NCBI RefSeq assembly: GCF_001553405.1
Contig: NZ_KQ960928.1
Location: 23,202-87,201 of the forward strand
Source of the DNA: Megasphaera hutchinsoni
GTDB taxonomy: Bacteria > Bacillota > Negativicutes > Veillonellales > Megasphaeraceae
DNA: 64,000 bases
Direction of reading: 5' to 3'
Shown: positions 47,493-56,496 of the stretch, piece by piece
How the letters are laid out: the number at the start of each line of letters is the position of its first letter
Numbering within the stretch: the stretch's first letter is position 1
Made by a program: the position numbers and the translations under genes
The notes under the pieces: model-generated
Database searches by the model: none
What the model was told of the DNA's origin: nothing
Seen by the model: the letters and a program-made list of their open reading frames with translations, nothing else

Positions 47493-47700
47493 AAGTAAAT
47501 CTTCCTTTGATGCATTTCGGGGGCGTAGGGTTCTCCCTAACAAGGTAAAAATTAGCAGTAGACTTCAACCAATCGCTAACTATATTAGCTCTGGGAAAGT
47601 CCTTGCATAGCACCTATCAAACACTCAAGTAAATTTTCGTGTGGTTAGGTGCGTAAAAAAATGGAGCATGCCGTAAAGGTATGCTCCATTAATTTTTTTC
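47493..47700 (-). other. leader region of mobC, candidate oriT area
   Basis: No gene. On the minus strand, upstream of mobC, lies CTTGTTAGGGAGAACCCTACGCCCCC (about 47514-47543) with a small GGGAGAACCC inverted repeat. A position just upstream of mobC is where oriT lies in related elements; the nic site itself I cannot define. Confidence 0.3.
47661..47699. terminator. terminator-like hairpin between mobC and tetR
   Basis: ATGGAGCATGCC pairs with GGTATGCTCCAT around GTAAA, with A run before and T run after, so it can work on either strand. Confidence 0.78.
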
Positions 47701-47807
47701 GTAAGTGTCCGTACACTTATTGTGCTTGCTATTAAAGCTATAAGCGTTAAGCGTGTTATTTATATTAAATCAATTATACCATACTTAGAATATAAGTTCA
47801 GGCACTA

Positions 47808-47854
47808 TTGACAAATACTGAATTACTATTTGTTATTAAATATAAATTCAGTAT
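47808..47854 (+). promoter_or_regulatory. tetR promoter and inverted-repeat operator
   Basis: TTGACA (47808-47813) and TGTTAT (47831-47836), 17 nt apart. The half-sites ATACTGAATT (47815-47824) and AATTCAGTAT (47845-47854) are perfect inverted copies 20 nt apart bracketing the -10. A close relative of the repeat lies before the ABC gene at 48502. Confidence 0.65.
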
Positions 47855-47875
47855 TAAAATAGAAAGAGGTGTGAT

Positions 47876-48448
47876 ATGGCACAAGTATTAAAAGAAGAAG
47901 TTAGAAATAGAATACTCGAAGCAGCAGAAAAAGTATTTTATAAAAAGGATTATAGAGGTGCCAAATTAACAGAAATTGCAAAAGAAGCAGATATTCCTGT
48001 GGCACTTATTTATACCTATTTCAAAAATAAGGAAGTTTTGTTTGATGCAGTAGTAAGTTCTGTTTATATAAACTTCGAGTCAGCTTTTAATGAGGAAGAA
48101 TCTTTGGAAAAAGGTTCTGCTTTTGAAAGGTTTGATGAAGTTGGAGAAAATTATATTCATGAGCTTTTAAAAGAGCGTAAGAAGTTAATTATTTTAATGG
48201 ATAAAAGTTCAGGTACAAAGCATGCAGAAGCAAAACAAAAACTCATATCGCAAATGCAGGTTCATATTGAAGTAAGTTTAAAAAGACAATCAAAACAGGA
48301 ATATGATCCAATGCTTGCCCATATTTTAGCCAGTAACTTTACGGAGGGGCTTCTTGAAATAGCGAGGCACTATCAAAGTGAAAAGTGGGCAAAAGATATG
48401 CTAAAACTTATTGCAAGGTGTTATTACAAGGGAGTGGAATCCCTGTAA
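47876..48448 (+). CDS. TetR-family transcriptional regulator
   Basis: A 190-aa repressor. The N-terminal HTH (RNRILEAAEKVFYKKDYRGAKLTEIAKEADIPVALIYTYFKNKEVLFDAVV, about residues 10-58) is typical. The C-terminal ligand domain resembles no specific subgroup I can name. SD AAGAGG lies 7 nt upstream. It stands directly before two ABC exporter genes and shares an operator-like repeat with them, so it is probably their ligand-responsive repressor. Confidence 0.88.
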   Translation: MAQVLKEEVRNRILEAAEKVFYKKDYRGAKLTEIAKEADIPVALIYTYFKNKEVLFDAVVSSVYINFESAFNEEESLEKGSAFERFDEVGENYIHELLKERKKLIILMDKSSGTKHAEAKQKLISQMQVHIEVSLKRQSKQEYDPMLAHILASNFTEGLLEIARHYQSEKWAKDMLKLIARCYYKGVESL

Positions 48449-48501
48449 TCAGCACTAAAAAATAGACTTTGTGTAATCAGCAAAGTCTTACTTTAAATCT
48501 T

Positions 48502-48525
48502 AATATTGAATTAAAATTCAATATT
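48502..48525 (+). promoter_or_regulatory. palindromic operator before the ABC operon
   Basis: AATATTGAATT and AATTCAATATT are perfect inverted copies separated by AA. The core TTGAATT/AATTCAA matches the tetR operator cores (CTGAATT/AATTCAG) closely. Confidence 0.6.
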
Positions 48526-48551
48526 ATTCAATTTTGAAAGGAGTGTTGTTC

Positions 48552-50291
48552 ATGCCGGAAAAGGAATTAAGGAAAAAAGTGATTGGGAAAAATGGTTTAT
48601 CCAATTCACTTCTTGCTTTAAAAATAGTATTTGATTTGATACCACAAATCTTACTTGTATATTTGATTAGTTCTTTAATCACAAATAATATTAACGAAGG
48701 TAATTTAAAGTATATATTTGGGGGAATCTTTATATCGTTTGTGTTAAAAGGCGTGTTTTACTATTTTGCAACAAAGGTTGCTCATGAGAAAGCATACGAA
48801 AAATTAACAGAACTTAGGTTAGATATTATTGAGCATCTAAAAAAACTAAGTTTGGGATTTTTCAAAGAACATAATACAGGGGAGCTTACGAACATTGTTC
48901 AGCATGATGTGGAGCAAGTGGAAGTATACCTTGCTCATGGTCTTCCTGAAATAATGGCAGTTACGCTTCTGCCTACCATTATTTTCATAGCCATGCTTTT
49001 TGTAGACTGGCGTCTTGCTTTTGGAATGATTGCCGGAGTTCCACTCATGTATTTGGTAAAAGTTCTTTCACAGAAAACAATGGATAAGAACTTTGCTATT
49101 TACTTTAACCACGAAAAGAAGATGAGAGAAGAGCTAATGGAATATGTAAAAAATATTTCTGTTATTAAGGCTTTTGCTAAAGAAGAGGAGATAAGTGAAA
49201 GAACATTAAAAACGGCAAGAGAATATGTTTACTGGGTTAAAAAGAGCATGGGGATGGTAACAATCCCAATGGGACTCATTGACATATTTATGGAGATTGG
49301 AGTGGTAATTGTCATGATTTTGGGAAGTATCTTTCTTTATCAGGGGAATATTACAACGCCTAATTTTATCCTTGCAATTATTTTATCATCTGCGTTTACA
49401 GCATCTATAAGTAAGACTGCTACATTGCAACATTTTTCTATTGTGTTTAAGGAAGCACTAAAGGCGATTGGAAAAGTTTTAACGGTTCCGCTTCCAAACA
49501 AAAATACAGAACAAGGTTTAGCGTTTGGAAATATAGAATTTAAAGATGTGAATTTTACATATGGAAAAGATGGTTTTGAGCTTAAAAATATCAATTTAAC
49601 TTTTAAGAAAAATAGTTTGAATGCCTTTGTAGGAGCAAGTGGTTGTGGAAAGAGTACGGTATCTAATTTGCTTATGGGATTTTGGGATGTAGACGAAGGA
49701 CAAATACTAATAAATGGAAAAGACATAAAAGAATACAGTCAAGAAAACATCTCAATGCTGATTGGTAGTGTGCAACAGGAAGTTATCCTTTTCGATTTAA
49801 GCATTTTTGAAAATATAGCAATCGGAAAACTAAATGCAACAAAAGAAGAAGTCATAGAAGCAGCTAAAAAAGCAAGATGCCATGATTTTATTTCAGCGTT
49901 GCCAAATGGATATGAAACACGAGTAGGTGAAATGGGAGTTAAGTTATCCGGTGGAGAAAAACAAAGAATATCAATTGCGAGAATGATACTTAAAAATGCA
50001 CCGATTTTGATATTAGATGAGGCAATGGCAGCTGTTGATAGTGAAAATGAAAGACTAATCGGTGAAGCGATTGACGATTTAAGCAGGGATAAAACCATCA
50101 TTACAATTGCTCATCATCTAAATACGATTAGAGATTCAGACCAAATTATTGTTATGGATAAGGGTCTTGTTCTTGATGCGGGAAGTCATGAAGAGCTGAT
50201 GAAAAGATGTGAGTTCTATAAGGATATGGTTGAAGCACAGAACAAGGTAGATAGATGGAATTTGAAAGAGGTGGTAACAGAAAATGTTTAG
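48552..50291 (+). CDS. ABC exporter half-transporter (permease-ATPase), first subunit
   Basis: A 579-aa fusion of a six-helix exporter domain (about 20-300) and a nucleotide-binding domain. Walker A is GASGCGKST, the signature is VKLSGGEKQR, and Walker B is ILILDEAMAA. It belongs to the type resembling the siderophore-system IrtAB/YbtPQ transporters and other TetR-linked pairs. AAAGGAG lies 8 nt before the ATG at 48552; the TTG at 48534 upstream is not needed. It overlaps the second subunit by 8 nt. Because that partner is broken, the heterodimer is unlikely to work. Substrate unknown. Confidence 0.88.
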   Translation: MPEKELRKKVIGKNGLSNSLLALKIVFDLIPQILLVYLISSLITNNINEGNLKYIFGGIFISFVLKGVFYYFATKVAHEKAYEKLTELRLDIIEHLKKLSLGFFKEHNTGELTNIVQHDVEQVEVYLAHGLPEIMAVTLLPTIIFIAMLFVDWRLAFGMIAGVPLMYLVKVLSQKTMDKNFAIYFNHEKKMREELMEYVKNISVIKAFAKEEEISERTLKTAREYVYWVKKSMGMVTIPMGLIDIFMEIGVVIVMILGSIFLYQGNITTPNFILAIILSSAFTASISKTATLQHFSIVFKEALKAIGKVLTVPLPNKNTEQGLAFGNIEFKDVNFTYGKDGFELKNINLTFKKNSLNAFVGASGCGKSTVSNLLMGFWDVDEGQILINGKDIKEYSQENISMLIGSVQQEVILFDLSIFENIAIGKLNATKEEVIEAAKKARCHDFISALPNGYETRVGEMGVKLSGGEKQRISIARMILKNAPILILDEAMAAVDSENERLIGEAIDDLSRDKTIITIAHHLNTIRDSDQIIVMDKGLVLDAGSHEELMKRCEFYKDMVEAQNKVDRWNLKEVVTENV

Positions 50292-51931
50292 AGAAATGTT
50301 AAAACTACTAACAAAAACCGGGAAGAGAGATTTGATTATATCAAGTGTATTCTTTGCCCTTTATGGACTCAGTTCCATAGCCATGATTGTTATCGTATTT
50401 TCTATACTGTTCCAAATCTTTGATGGAACGAGCTTAGTAAGCCTATATAAATATTTTATTGCGATTGGATTACTTGTAGTCTTCAAAGGTATTTGTAATA
50501 TGGTCGCAGATATGAAAAAGCATAGTGCAGGTTTTGATATTGTTCAGCAAATAAGAGAACGCATGATTATTAAATTGAAAAAATTCAGCTTAGGATTTTA
50601 TACCAATGAAAGACTGGGCGAGATCAATACAATTTTACACAAAGATGTTGATAATATGTCCCTTGTTGTAGGACATATGTGGTCAAGAATGTTTGGTGAT
50701 TTTTTGATAGGTGCAGTCGTATTTATTGGTCTTGCAAGTATTGATTTAAAACTTGCTATTCTGATGGCTGTATCTGTTCCGATTGCACTTGCCTTTCTAT
50801 ATCTGACAATTAAGCAATCTGAAAAAATAGAAAATCAGAATAACTCAGCACTTCTTGATATGGTTAGCTTATTTGTTGAATATGTGAGAGGGATACCTGT
50901 ATTAAAGAGTTTTTCAAACAATAAGAGCTTGGATAATAAGCTTATGAATAAGACAAAAAAGTTATATTGGATATTTAGTTCTTTTAATTGCAGGAACAAT
51001 ATTTGTTGTAAAGGGAAATCTTGATGTACTTCATTTTATTATCTTTGCAGTAATTTCAAAAGAGTTTTATAAGCCATTCGCTTCTATGGAACAACATTAT
51101 ATGTACTATGTTTCGGCGGTAGATAGTTATGAGAGACTTTCAAGAATTTTATATGCAGATGTAATCCCGGATAAAGTGAATGGAATTGTTCCGCAAGATA
51201 ATGATATAGCATTTGAAAACATAGATTTTTCTTATGAAAAAGATGAATTTAAAATGGAAAACTTGAGCTTTTCTATTGCTGAAAAAACAATGACAGCCTT
51301 AGTTGGAGAATCGGGAAGTGGAAAGACTACGATAACCAACTTGCTTTTAAGATTTTATGATGTGCATAAAGGAAAAATTACCCTCGGAGGAACTGATATA
51401 AGGGATATCCCTTATGATGAGCTTTTAGATCGTATCAGCATTGTCATGCAGAATGTTCAACTGTTTGATAACACGATTGAAGAAAATATCAGAGTAGGTA
51501 AAAAAGGAGCTACAAAAGAGGAAATCATTAAAGCTGCAAAGAAGGCAAGGATACATGATTTCATTATGAGTTTACCAAAAGGTTATAAAACTGATATTGG
51601 AGAAAATGGTGGGATTTTATCAGGTGGACAAAGACAAAGGATATCCATTGCAAGAGCCTTTCTAAAGGATGCACCTATTTTAATTCTTGATGAAATGACA
51701 AGTAATGTTGATCCTGTAAATGAATTGTTGATACAAGATGCTATTACAGAACTTGCAAAGAATAGAACTGTACTTGTAGTGGCTCATCATTTAAAGACAA
51801 TTCAAAAAGCTGACCAAATTCTCGTATTTCAAAAAGGCAATTTACTTGAAAAAGGAAAGCATAGAGAACTTCTTGAGCAAGATGGCTACTACACAAAATT
51901 ATGGAAAGCTCAGTACGAGGTATCATCATGA
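50284..51931 (+). pseudogene. ABC exporter half-transporter, second subunit, disrupted
   Basis: The first part (50284-51024) gives an exporter membrane domain to KLMNKTKKLYW and then runs off frame. The second frame is open from about 50958 (GYLVLLIAGTIFVVKGNLDV) through the ATPase domain with GESGSGKTT, GILSGGQRQR and ILILDEMTSN to 51931. The change of frame lies near 50955-50968, and about 30 residues expected at that point are missing, so this looks like a small out-of-frame deletion rather than a single-base slip. It overlaps the truncated EcfA gene by 4 nt. Confidence 0.85.
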
Positions 51932-52098
51932 TTTTGTTAAAAGCTGTTTCTTATGAATGGGAAGATGGGCGAACTGCTTTAAAAGATATCAATTTTGAAG
52001 TTAAAAAAGGTGAATTTATCTTGATTTTAGGAAAAAGTGGACGTAGTAAAAGCACGCTTGGAAATGTAATGAATGGTCTTATTCCGCTACTTGAATAA
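51928..52098 (+). pseudogene. truncated EcfA-type ATPase gene
   Basis: ATG overlaps the previous stop (ATGA). It encodes VSYEWEDGRTALKDINFEVK and then GEFILILGKSGRSKSTLGN, an energy-coupling-factor ATPase start, but stops at 56 residues. The Walker A reads GKSGRSKST, with Arg in place of a conserved Gly. The break coincides with the first unit of the repeat array at 52088. Related operons continue with EcfT and an S component; both are absent here. Confidence 0.75.
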
Positions 52099-52176
52099 AA
52101 CTAGCCAAATACTTGAATTAAAACTAGCCAAATACTTGAATTGAAATTAGACAAACACTTGAATAACTGATAAAAT
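52088..52176 (+). repeat. direct-repeat array overlapping the DUF4143 ATPase promoter
   Basis: Four tandem units of 22-23 bp that begin TACTTGAAT (52088, 52110, 52133 and, as CACTTGAAT, 52156). Units one and two continue AAAACTAGCCAAA; unit three diverges to GAAATTAGACAAA; unit four ends in TAAAAT. TAGACA (52148-52153) and TAAAAT (52171-52176), 17 nt apart, form a promoter built from units three and four. The array looks like a regulator-binding or iteron-like site. Confidence 0.8.
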
Positions 52177-52202
52177 CTACTTAAGCATGAGTATGGGAGG
52201 CA

Positions 52203-53477
52203 ATGATGAAAGAGTATTTACCAAGAATTGCAGATAAATTGTTAGAAGAACGATTAGACGCAAAGGGTGCAGTTTTAATTGAAGGTCCTAAATGGTGTGG
52301 AAAGACAACAACAGCGAAACAAAAGGCTAAAAGCTTTATATCGATGGATCGTCCTGATATGACGAGACAATATCAGCAAATGGCAGAGATTTCTCCAAAT
52401 ACGCTGCTTAAAGGAGAAACTCCAAGACTTATTGATGAGTGGCAAATTTCACCTAATTTATGGAATGCTGTGCGTTATGAGGTTGATAATAGGGATGAAT
52501 TTGGTCAATTTATCTTGACAGGGTCAGCAGTTCCTAATGGATTTGATGATTCTATGCATACAGGTACAGGAAGAATTTCTAAGCTTTTGATGAGAACCAT
52601 GAGTCTATTTGAATCAAAGGATTCTAGCGGTGAAGTTTCTATTAAAGACTTATTTAAAGGTGAAAACATATCAGCCATTAATGAAACGAGTCTTGAAAAA
52701 ATTGCTTTTTTCATTTGTAGGGGGGGATGGCCAAAAGCAATTGGGTTAGATGAGAAACCGGCATTATTTCAAGCGATAGATTATTTTGATGCTATTGTGT
52801 CTACTGATATTAGTAGAGTGGATTTCATAAAAAGAGATAAAGAAAGGACTAAGAAATTACTTAAATCCTATGCAAGACATGTAGGCACGCAAAGTTCTTT
52901 AGAAACGATTAGGCAAGATATGTTAGCTAATCAATCAGATACATTTGATCAGGGAACACTTTATTCTTATCTGGATGCCTTAAGAAAAATATTTGTTATA
53001 GAAGATTCTGTCGCATGGAATCCGAATTTAAGGTCGAAAACATCTATACGAACAACGGAAACTAGATATTTTTCAGATCCATCTATCGCAACGGCATCAT
53101 TAGGTATGGGGCCTAACGATTTACTAAATGATTTAAATACCATGGGATTTTTATTTGAAAACTTATGCGTTCGTGATTTAAGAATTTATACAGATTATTT
53201 AGATGGGACAGTTTATCATTATAGAGATAAGTCTGGATTAGAATGTGATGCAGTGATTCATTTAAGAAATGGAGCTTATGGACTAATTGAAATTAAACTC
53301 GGTGGCGATAAATTAATTGAGGAAGGCGCTAAAACTTTAAAAGATTTGGCCTCTAAAATAGATACAAAAAATATGTTCAAACCATCATTTATGATGGTAT
53401 TATGTGCCAAAGCACCTTTTGCATATAAAAGAAATGATGATGTTTATGTAATACCTATTACTGCTTTAAGACCTTAA
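52203..53477 (+). CDS. AAA ATPase with DUF4143 domain
   Basis: A 424-aa protein with an N-terminal AAA_14 ATPase (Walker A GPKWCGKTT, residues 29-37; LIDEWQ as Walker B; LTGSAVP as sensor) and a C-terminal DUF4143 domain with a PD-(D/E)XK-like end (SGLECDAVIHLRNGAYGLIEIKLGG, about residues 340-364). Such genes are common, often horizontally moved, single genes of unproven function; some have been proposed to be archaeal-type or selfish ATPases. It has its own promoter in the repeat array and GGGAGG before the ATG. It splits the old ABC/ECF operon from the rlmD relic. Confidence 0.88.
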   Translation: MMKEYLPRIADKLLEERLDAKGAVLIEGPKWCGKTTTAKQKAKSFISMDRPDMTRQYQQMAEISPNTLLKGETPRLIDEWQISPNLWNAVRYEVDNRDEFGQFILTGSAVPNGFDDSMHTGTGRISKLLMRTMSLFESKDSSGEVSIKDLFKGENISAINETSLEKIAFFICRGGWPKAIGLDEKPALFQAIDYFDAIVSTDISRVDFIKRDKERTKKLLKSYARHVGTQSSLETIRQDMLANQSDTFDQGTLYSYLDALRKIFVIEDSVAWNPNLRSKTSIRTTETRYFSDPSIATASLGMGPNDLLNDLNTMGFLFENLCVRDLRIYTDYLDGTVYHYRDKSGLECDAVIHLRNGAYGLIEIKLGGDKLIEEGAKTLKDLASKIDTKNMFKPSFMMVLCAKAPFAYKRNDDVYVIPITALRP

Positions 53478-53499
53478 TAGTTTTTAGTATTTATATATT

Positions 53500-54019
53500 T
53501 CCCCGCACGCCTTCTTCCAAGTGAACCAAGAACAAGCAGAAAAACTTTATAACATAGCACTTTCCTATGCTGATTTAAAAGGAAACGAAACCGTCATAGA
53601 CGCCCACTGCGGCACCGGTACCATTTCCCTCTATTTAGCACAAAAAGCAAAACACGTCATAGGCATAGAAATCATTCCGGCGGCTATCGAAAATGCAGAA
53701 AAAAAATCATGTAAAAAACGTAGAATTTCATGCCGCCTATGCTGCCGATTATCTATCACAAGCAGCTAAAAAAGGAAACTCGGCAGACATAATAGTTTTA
53801 GATTCCATTCGTGCCGGTTGCAGTGAAAAAGTCATTGACGTCATCAGCGAAATAAAACCAAAGAAAATCGTCTATATTTCCTGTAACGTCTCCACCTTGG
53901 CACGAGATATAGAATGACTCACACAAAAAGGCTATACCCTGCAAAAAGTACAGCCCGTAGATATGTTCCCCGAAACGATGTACGTTGAGAGTGTTGTTTT
54001 GATGTCAAAGGCTGATTAG
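53500..54019 (+). pseudogene. C-terminal remnant of a 23S rRNA uracil-5-methyltransferase (RlmD/RumA type)
   Basis: Pieces in two frames read [40 protein letters not shown] and [16 protein letters not shown], then [38 protein letters not shown], a TGA, and GYTLQKVQPVDMFPETMYVE. These are the SAM-binding and C-terminal parts of the TrmA/RlmD family. There is a frameshift near 53700 and an in-frame stop at about 53915. The DPPRxGC loop is degraded to DSIRAGC. The N-terminal TRAM and iron-sulfur part is missing. It is dead. Confidence 0.85.
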
Positions 54020-54211
54020 GTGGGTGCAAATTTGCCCTTGTGTAGCAGGGGTTTGCAGGGGCGATCGTTAAAAGGTTTAGTGAGTGGCGGCTGTAAGATA
54101 GCTCGGCGTGGTTTTTGAGCGTGATTTTTCTGTATGAGGGAACATGTCTACGCTTTAGGGTTGAGTGCACAGGATGTTAACGTTAAAAAGTGCACCCACT
54201 TTGCACCCACC
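54019..54211. repeat. 12-bp inverted repeat pair flanking about 170 bp
   Basis: GGTGGGTGCAAA (54019-54030) and TTTGCACCCACC (54200-54211) are perfect inverted copies; a third GTGCACCCAC precedes the right copy. The DNA between is GC-richer than its surroundings and has no convincing gene. Such G-rich motifs occur at integrase attachment regions, but no integrase is present here. Confidence 0.45.
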
Positions 54212-54352
54212 CTGTGAAGTGAGGATATCCAGTATAGTTTGCATAATTATTTATCACGCAAAAAACATGATAATAAAATTTATACAAGCAAAAAGAGATG
54301 TTACTCAAATGGCATAATTGTAAAAAGTTACTTTATAACATTCTCCTATATC

Positions 54353-54381
54353 GTGGGGCTTAAATCTAAGCCCCACTTTTT
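54353..54381 (+). terminator. terminator with no obvious gene upstream
   Basis: GTGGGGCTTA/TAAGCCCCAC perfect 10-bp stem with an AATC loop and five T on the plus strand only. Nothing intact on the plus strand lies between 54212 and here, so it may end a small RNA or a lost gene. Confidence 0.7.
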
Positions 54382-54431
54382 ATATTCAAAACTATTTTTT
54401 CAAATAAATAAAAGTCAAAGACTTTACATAT

Positions 54432-55250
54432 TTAACGCTTATTCTTAGCTAAAATACCTGTTTTTAATATCATTTGTAAGCATACACTGAACAAAAAAAT
54501 ACAAAACAATATATTGCATATAAAAGGTGAAATACTGCGCGCAATTATTGCGCCTAAGTTTACAGTAAATGTCGCAAAAATACCGATAATAATTCCTTCA
54601 GTAAAATGAGTATAATGGTAACGAGCATTAGCAATACTGCCACTTATAGCTGTAGGAAGCATGACAAGCAAAGCAGTTCCTCTTGCCATAAGGTCTCCCA
54701 TGCCGAGCAAAAGTTGCACGCATGGCACTATAATTCCTCCGCCGCCAACGCCTAAAATACCTGAAAAAATACCAGAAACAACGCCTATAAATATAAGACA
54801 TATAGCTTTTAAAAAACTAACATTAAAATCTACATTTCTTAACGGAATCCAAACTTGACTAGAACATATAACTAGTAATACAAAAAGTGTAAAACACCAA
54901 GGAAATATTTTTTTAGGCAAAATATGTAAAAAATATACCCCAATTTGTGATCCGAAAACTGAACCTATTATTAGAAAAAATGCTGATAAAAATGACACTT
55001 TTCCGTCTAAACCGTAAACAATGCTTCCACAAAGCGACGTTATAATTATGGCAACAAGAGAAGTAGCACTAGCATGACGCTGATTAAATTTCATAAAAAC
55101 AGTTAATGCAGGAACTATCACCATTCCCCCACCTACACCGAACAATCCTGATAAAAAACCTGCTAATAGTCCAATGAAAACGATTAAAACAATATTATGG
55201 AAATTATATTTGATTTTAAAAATATTTCTCAACATATATCTTTTCTTCAC
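54432..55250 (-). CDS. TauE/SafE-family membrane permease
   Basis: A 272-aa membrane protein with about eight helices in two related halves, each carrying the family motif (LAGFLSGLFGVGGGMVIVP near residue 30 and VSGIFSGILGVGGGGIIVP near residue 155). The family exports sulfite, sulfoacetate or related sulfur anions; the substrate here is not known. Start is GTG at 55250 with GAGGAGG 6 nt upstream. The gene is AT-rich like the rest of the island and stands alone. Confidence 0.85.
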   Translation of the reverse strand: MKKRYMLRNIFKIKYNFHNIVLIVFIGLLAGFLSGLFGVGGGMVIVPALTVFMKFNQRHASATSLVAIIITSLCGSIVYGLDGKVSFLSAFFLIIGSVFGSQIGVYFLHILPKKIFPWCFTLFVLLVICSSQVWIPLRNVDFNVSFLKAICLIFIGVVSGIFSGILGVGGGGIIVPCVQLLLGMGDLMARGTALLVMLPTAISGSIANARYHYTHFTEGIIIGIFATFTVNLGAIIARSISPFICNILFCIFLFSVCLQMILKTGILAKNKR

Positions 55251-55288
55251 AAATTACCTCCTCGTGCTTTATCCACTACTTTTACTAT

Positions 55289-55313
55289 ATTATATGACCC
55301 TCGACCATATAAT
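55289..55313 (-). promoter_or_regulatory. inverted repeat over the TauE gene promoter
   Basis: ATTATATG (55289-55296) and CATATAAT (55306-55313) are perfect inverted copies 9 nt apart. On the minus strand CATATAAT contains a TATAAT -10, so the repeat could be an operator. No regulator gene is adjacent. Confidence 0.4.
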
Positions 55314-55722
55314 TATAAAAGAAAATATTACAATTTTGCAATTACCGTATTTCTATTAAGCTTAACCTTGCCTTTTCTCTTTATATATTCTTCAATATCA
55401 AACACATTCTTCTTGTCATAATCTTCTAAGATGGGAGCGTAATGAAAATAGACGAGTAAATAACGGATATACAATATATAAAGGCTAGTCAATATAGATT
55501 TTTTCTTGTATAATTAACGCAAGAAAAGTTAGCATAAAAGTTTGACAAGCCATGAAAAAACAGACAGACAGACAGACAGTGTAGTTCTGTCTCTTTTCAC
55601 GTAGAATTTTTTAATTGGCAGAAATATATACCTGATGGATAGGTATGTGTTCCTGCCTATTTTTATGCAATTTTTCAAAACAATAAAAAGAACATTATTA
55701 GATTAATAAGGAGGAAAATGAG
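55314..55722 (+). other. gene-free stretch with a CAGA tetranucleotide repeat
   Basis: No gene. CAGACAGACAGACAGACAG (55561-55579) is nearly five tandem CAGA units and can pair with CTGTCTCTTTT just downstream (55586-55596) as a weak hairpin. GGATAGG...CCTATTTTT (about 55638-55664) is a second weak hairpin. AAGGAGG before 55723 belongs to the next gene. Confidence 0.5.
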
Positions 55723-56253
55723 ATGCAGGATGTTTTGAATGATTATATTGATTTTTGCTCCGAAGAGCGACTCCTACCAAGCAAAGCTGCTATGAGAATG
55801 CAGCTTGCAGGAACAACATTTGATTTTAATGTGAAGTCAAATGTTTATTACGATAAAGTTGAGCGTGGATTTCGAACACATCAATATCTTGGACTCTATA
55901 AAAACAAAAGCGTCAGAGCGATTGGAAAAGTTTGTGCAATAATACGCGCAGTTGAGGAAAATGGTTTTATAAGATTCACTAATGAGATGGGAGAGTTAAC
56001 AGCCGAGAGGAAGCAGATTATAGACAAGGCAATGAATGATGCAATTACATGTGGATATGATATCCGCCACTATGAGTATAGATATTTCTTCGTTGAAAAA
56101 TTCTACGAGACAAATTTTCAGAAGGTATCATCTGGAGGTTGCATGGGGGCGCGGATTTTTGACTTAGAGGAAATTCTTGACTTTGATAACAATAAATCTG
56201 TACCAGACACATTTTGGATTGCAGAGGAACTAAAGAAGCATAGTTGGCGATAA
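55723..56253 (+). CDS. uncharacterised 176-aa protein
   Basis: I do not recognise the family. The gene has a strong ribosome site (AAGGAGG 8-10 nt before the ATG). The product is soluble, acidic and mixed alpha/beta, with no signal peptide or membrane segment. Notable stretches are the C-terminal KVSSGGCMGARIFDLEEILD and aromatic-rich IRHYEYRYFFVEKFYETNF. It is a single gene between the permease and the phosphate operon, in the island's right margin. It could be a nucleic-acid or stress-related accessory protein; nothing in the sequence decides. Confidence 0.65.
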   Translation: MQDVLNDYIDFCSEERLLPSKAAMRMQLAGTTFDFNVKSNVYYDKVERGFRTHQYLGLYKNKSVRAIGKVCAIIRAVEENGFIRFTNEMGELTAERKQIIDKAMNDAITCGYDIRHYEYRYFFVEKFYETNFQKVSSGGCMGARIFDLEEILDFDNNKSVPDTFWIAEELKKHSWR

Positions 56254-56259
56254 TAAAAA

Positions 56260-56400
56260 GATGTTGACATACATTCTCCGACATCACTCCTTTTGCCAGC
56301 TTCTATACTGTGACGAGTGTTAAGACCAAGTTTCTGATGTAGGGCTATCACTAGAGTAGTCTTGATACACGTGGAATGCGTAGCATTGATGTCAGAAGTT
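56260..56400 (-). other. possible coding relic on the minus strand
   Basis: On the minus strand a frame reads TTLVIALHQKLGLNTRHSIE then AGKRSDVGECMST. It has no start or stop of its own and its family is unknown. The rest of 56254-56600 holds no gene. Confidence 0.25.
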
Positions 56401-56434
56401 GCACCCTAGCAAGTAAAAAAATATGTAGTAAATA

Positions 56435-56496
56435 AAAGGCTTTTCAACGGGTTATCGTTAATGAGTACGATTGGCTGTTGGAAAGCCTTTATTTTT
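56435..56496 (+). terminator. long terminator-like hairpin
   Basis: AAAGGCTTTTCAAC (56435-56448) pairs with GTTGGAAAGCCTTT (56477-56490) with one G-T pair and a 28-nt loop, followed by ATTTTTG. It probably marks the left edge of the phosphate operon. Confidence 0.65.

Noticed and set aside
52088..52176. CRISPR array
   Set aside because: The repeats are contiguous without spacers and no cas gene is present.
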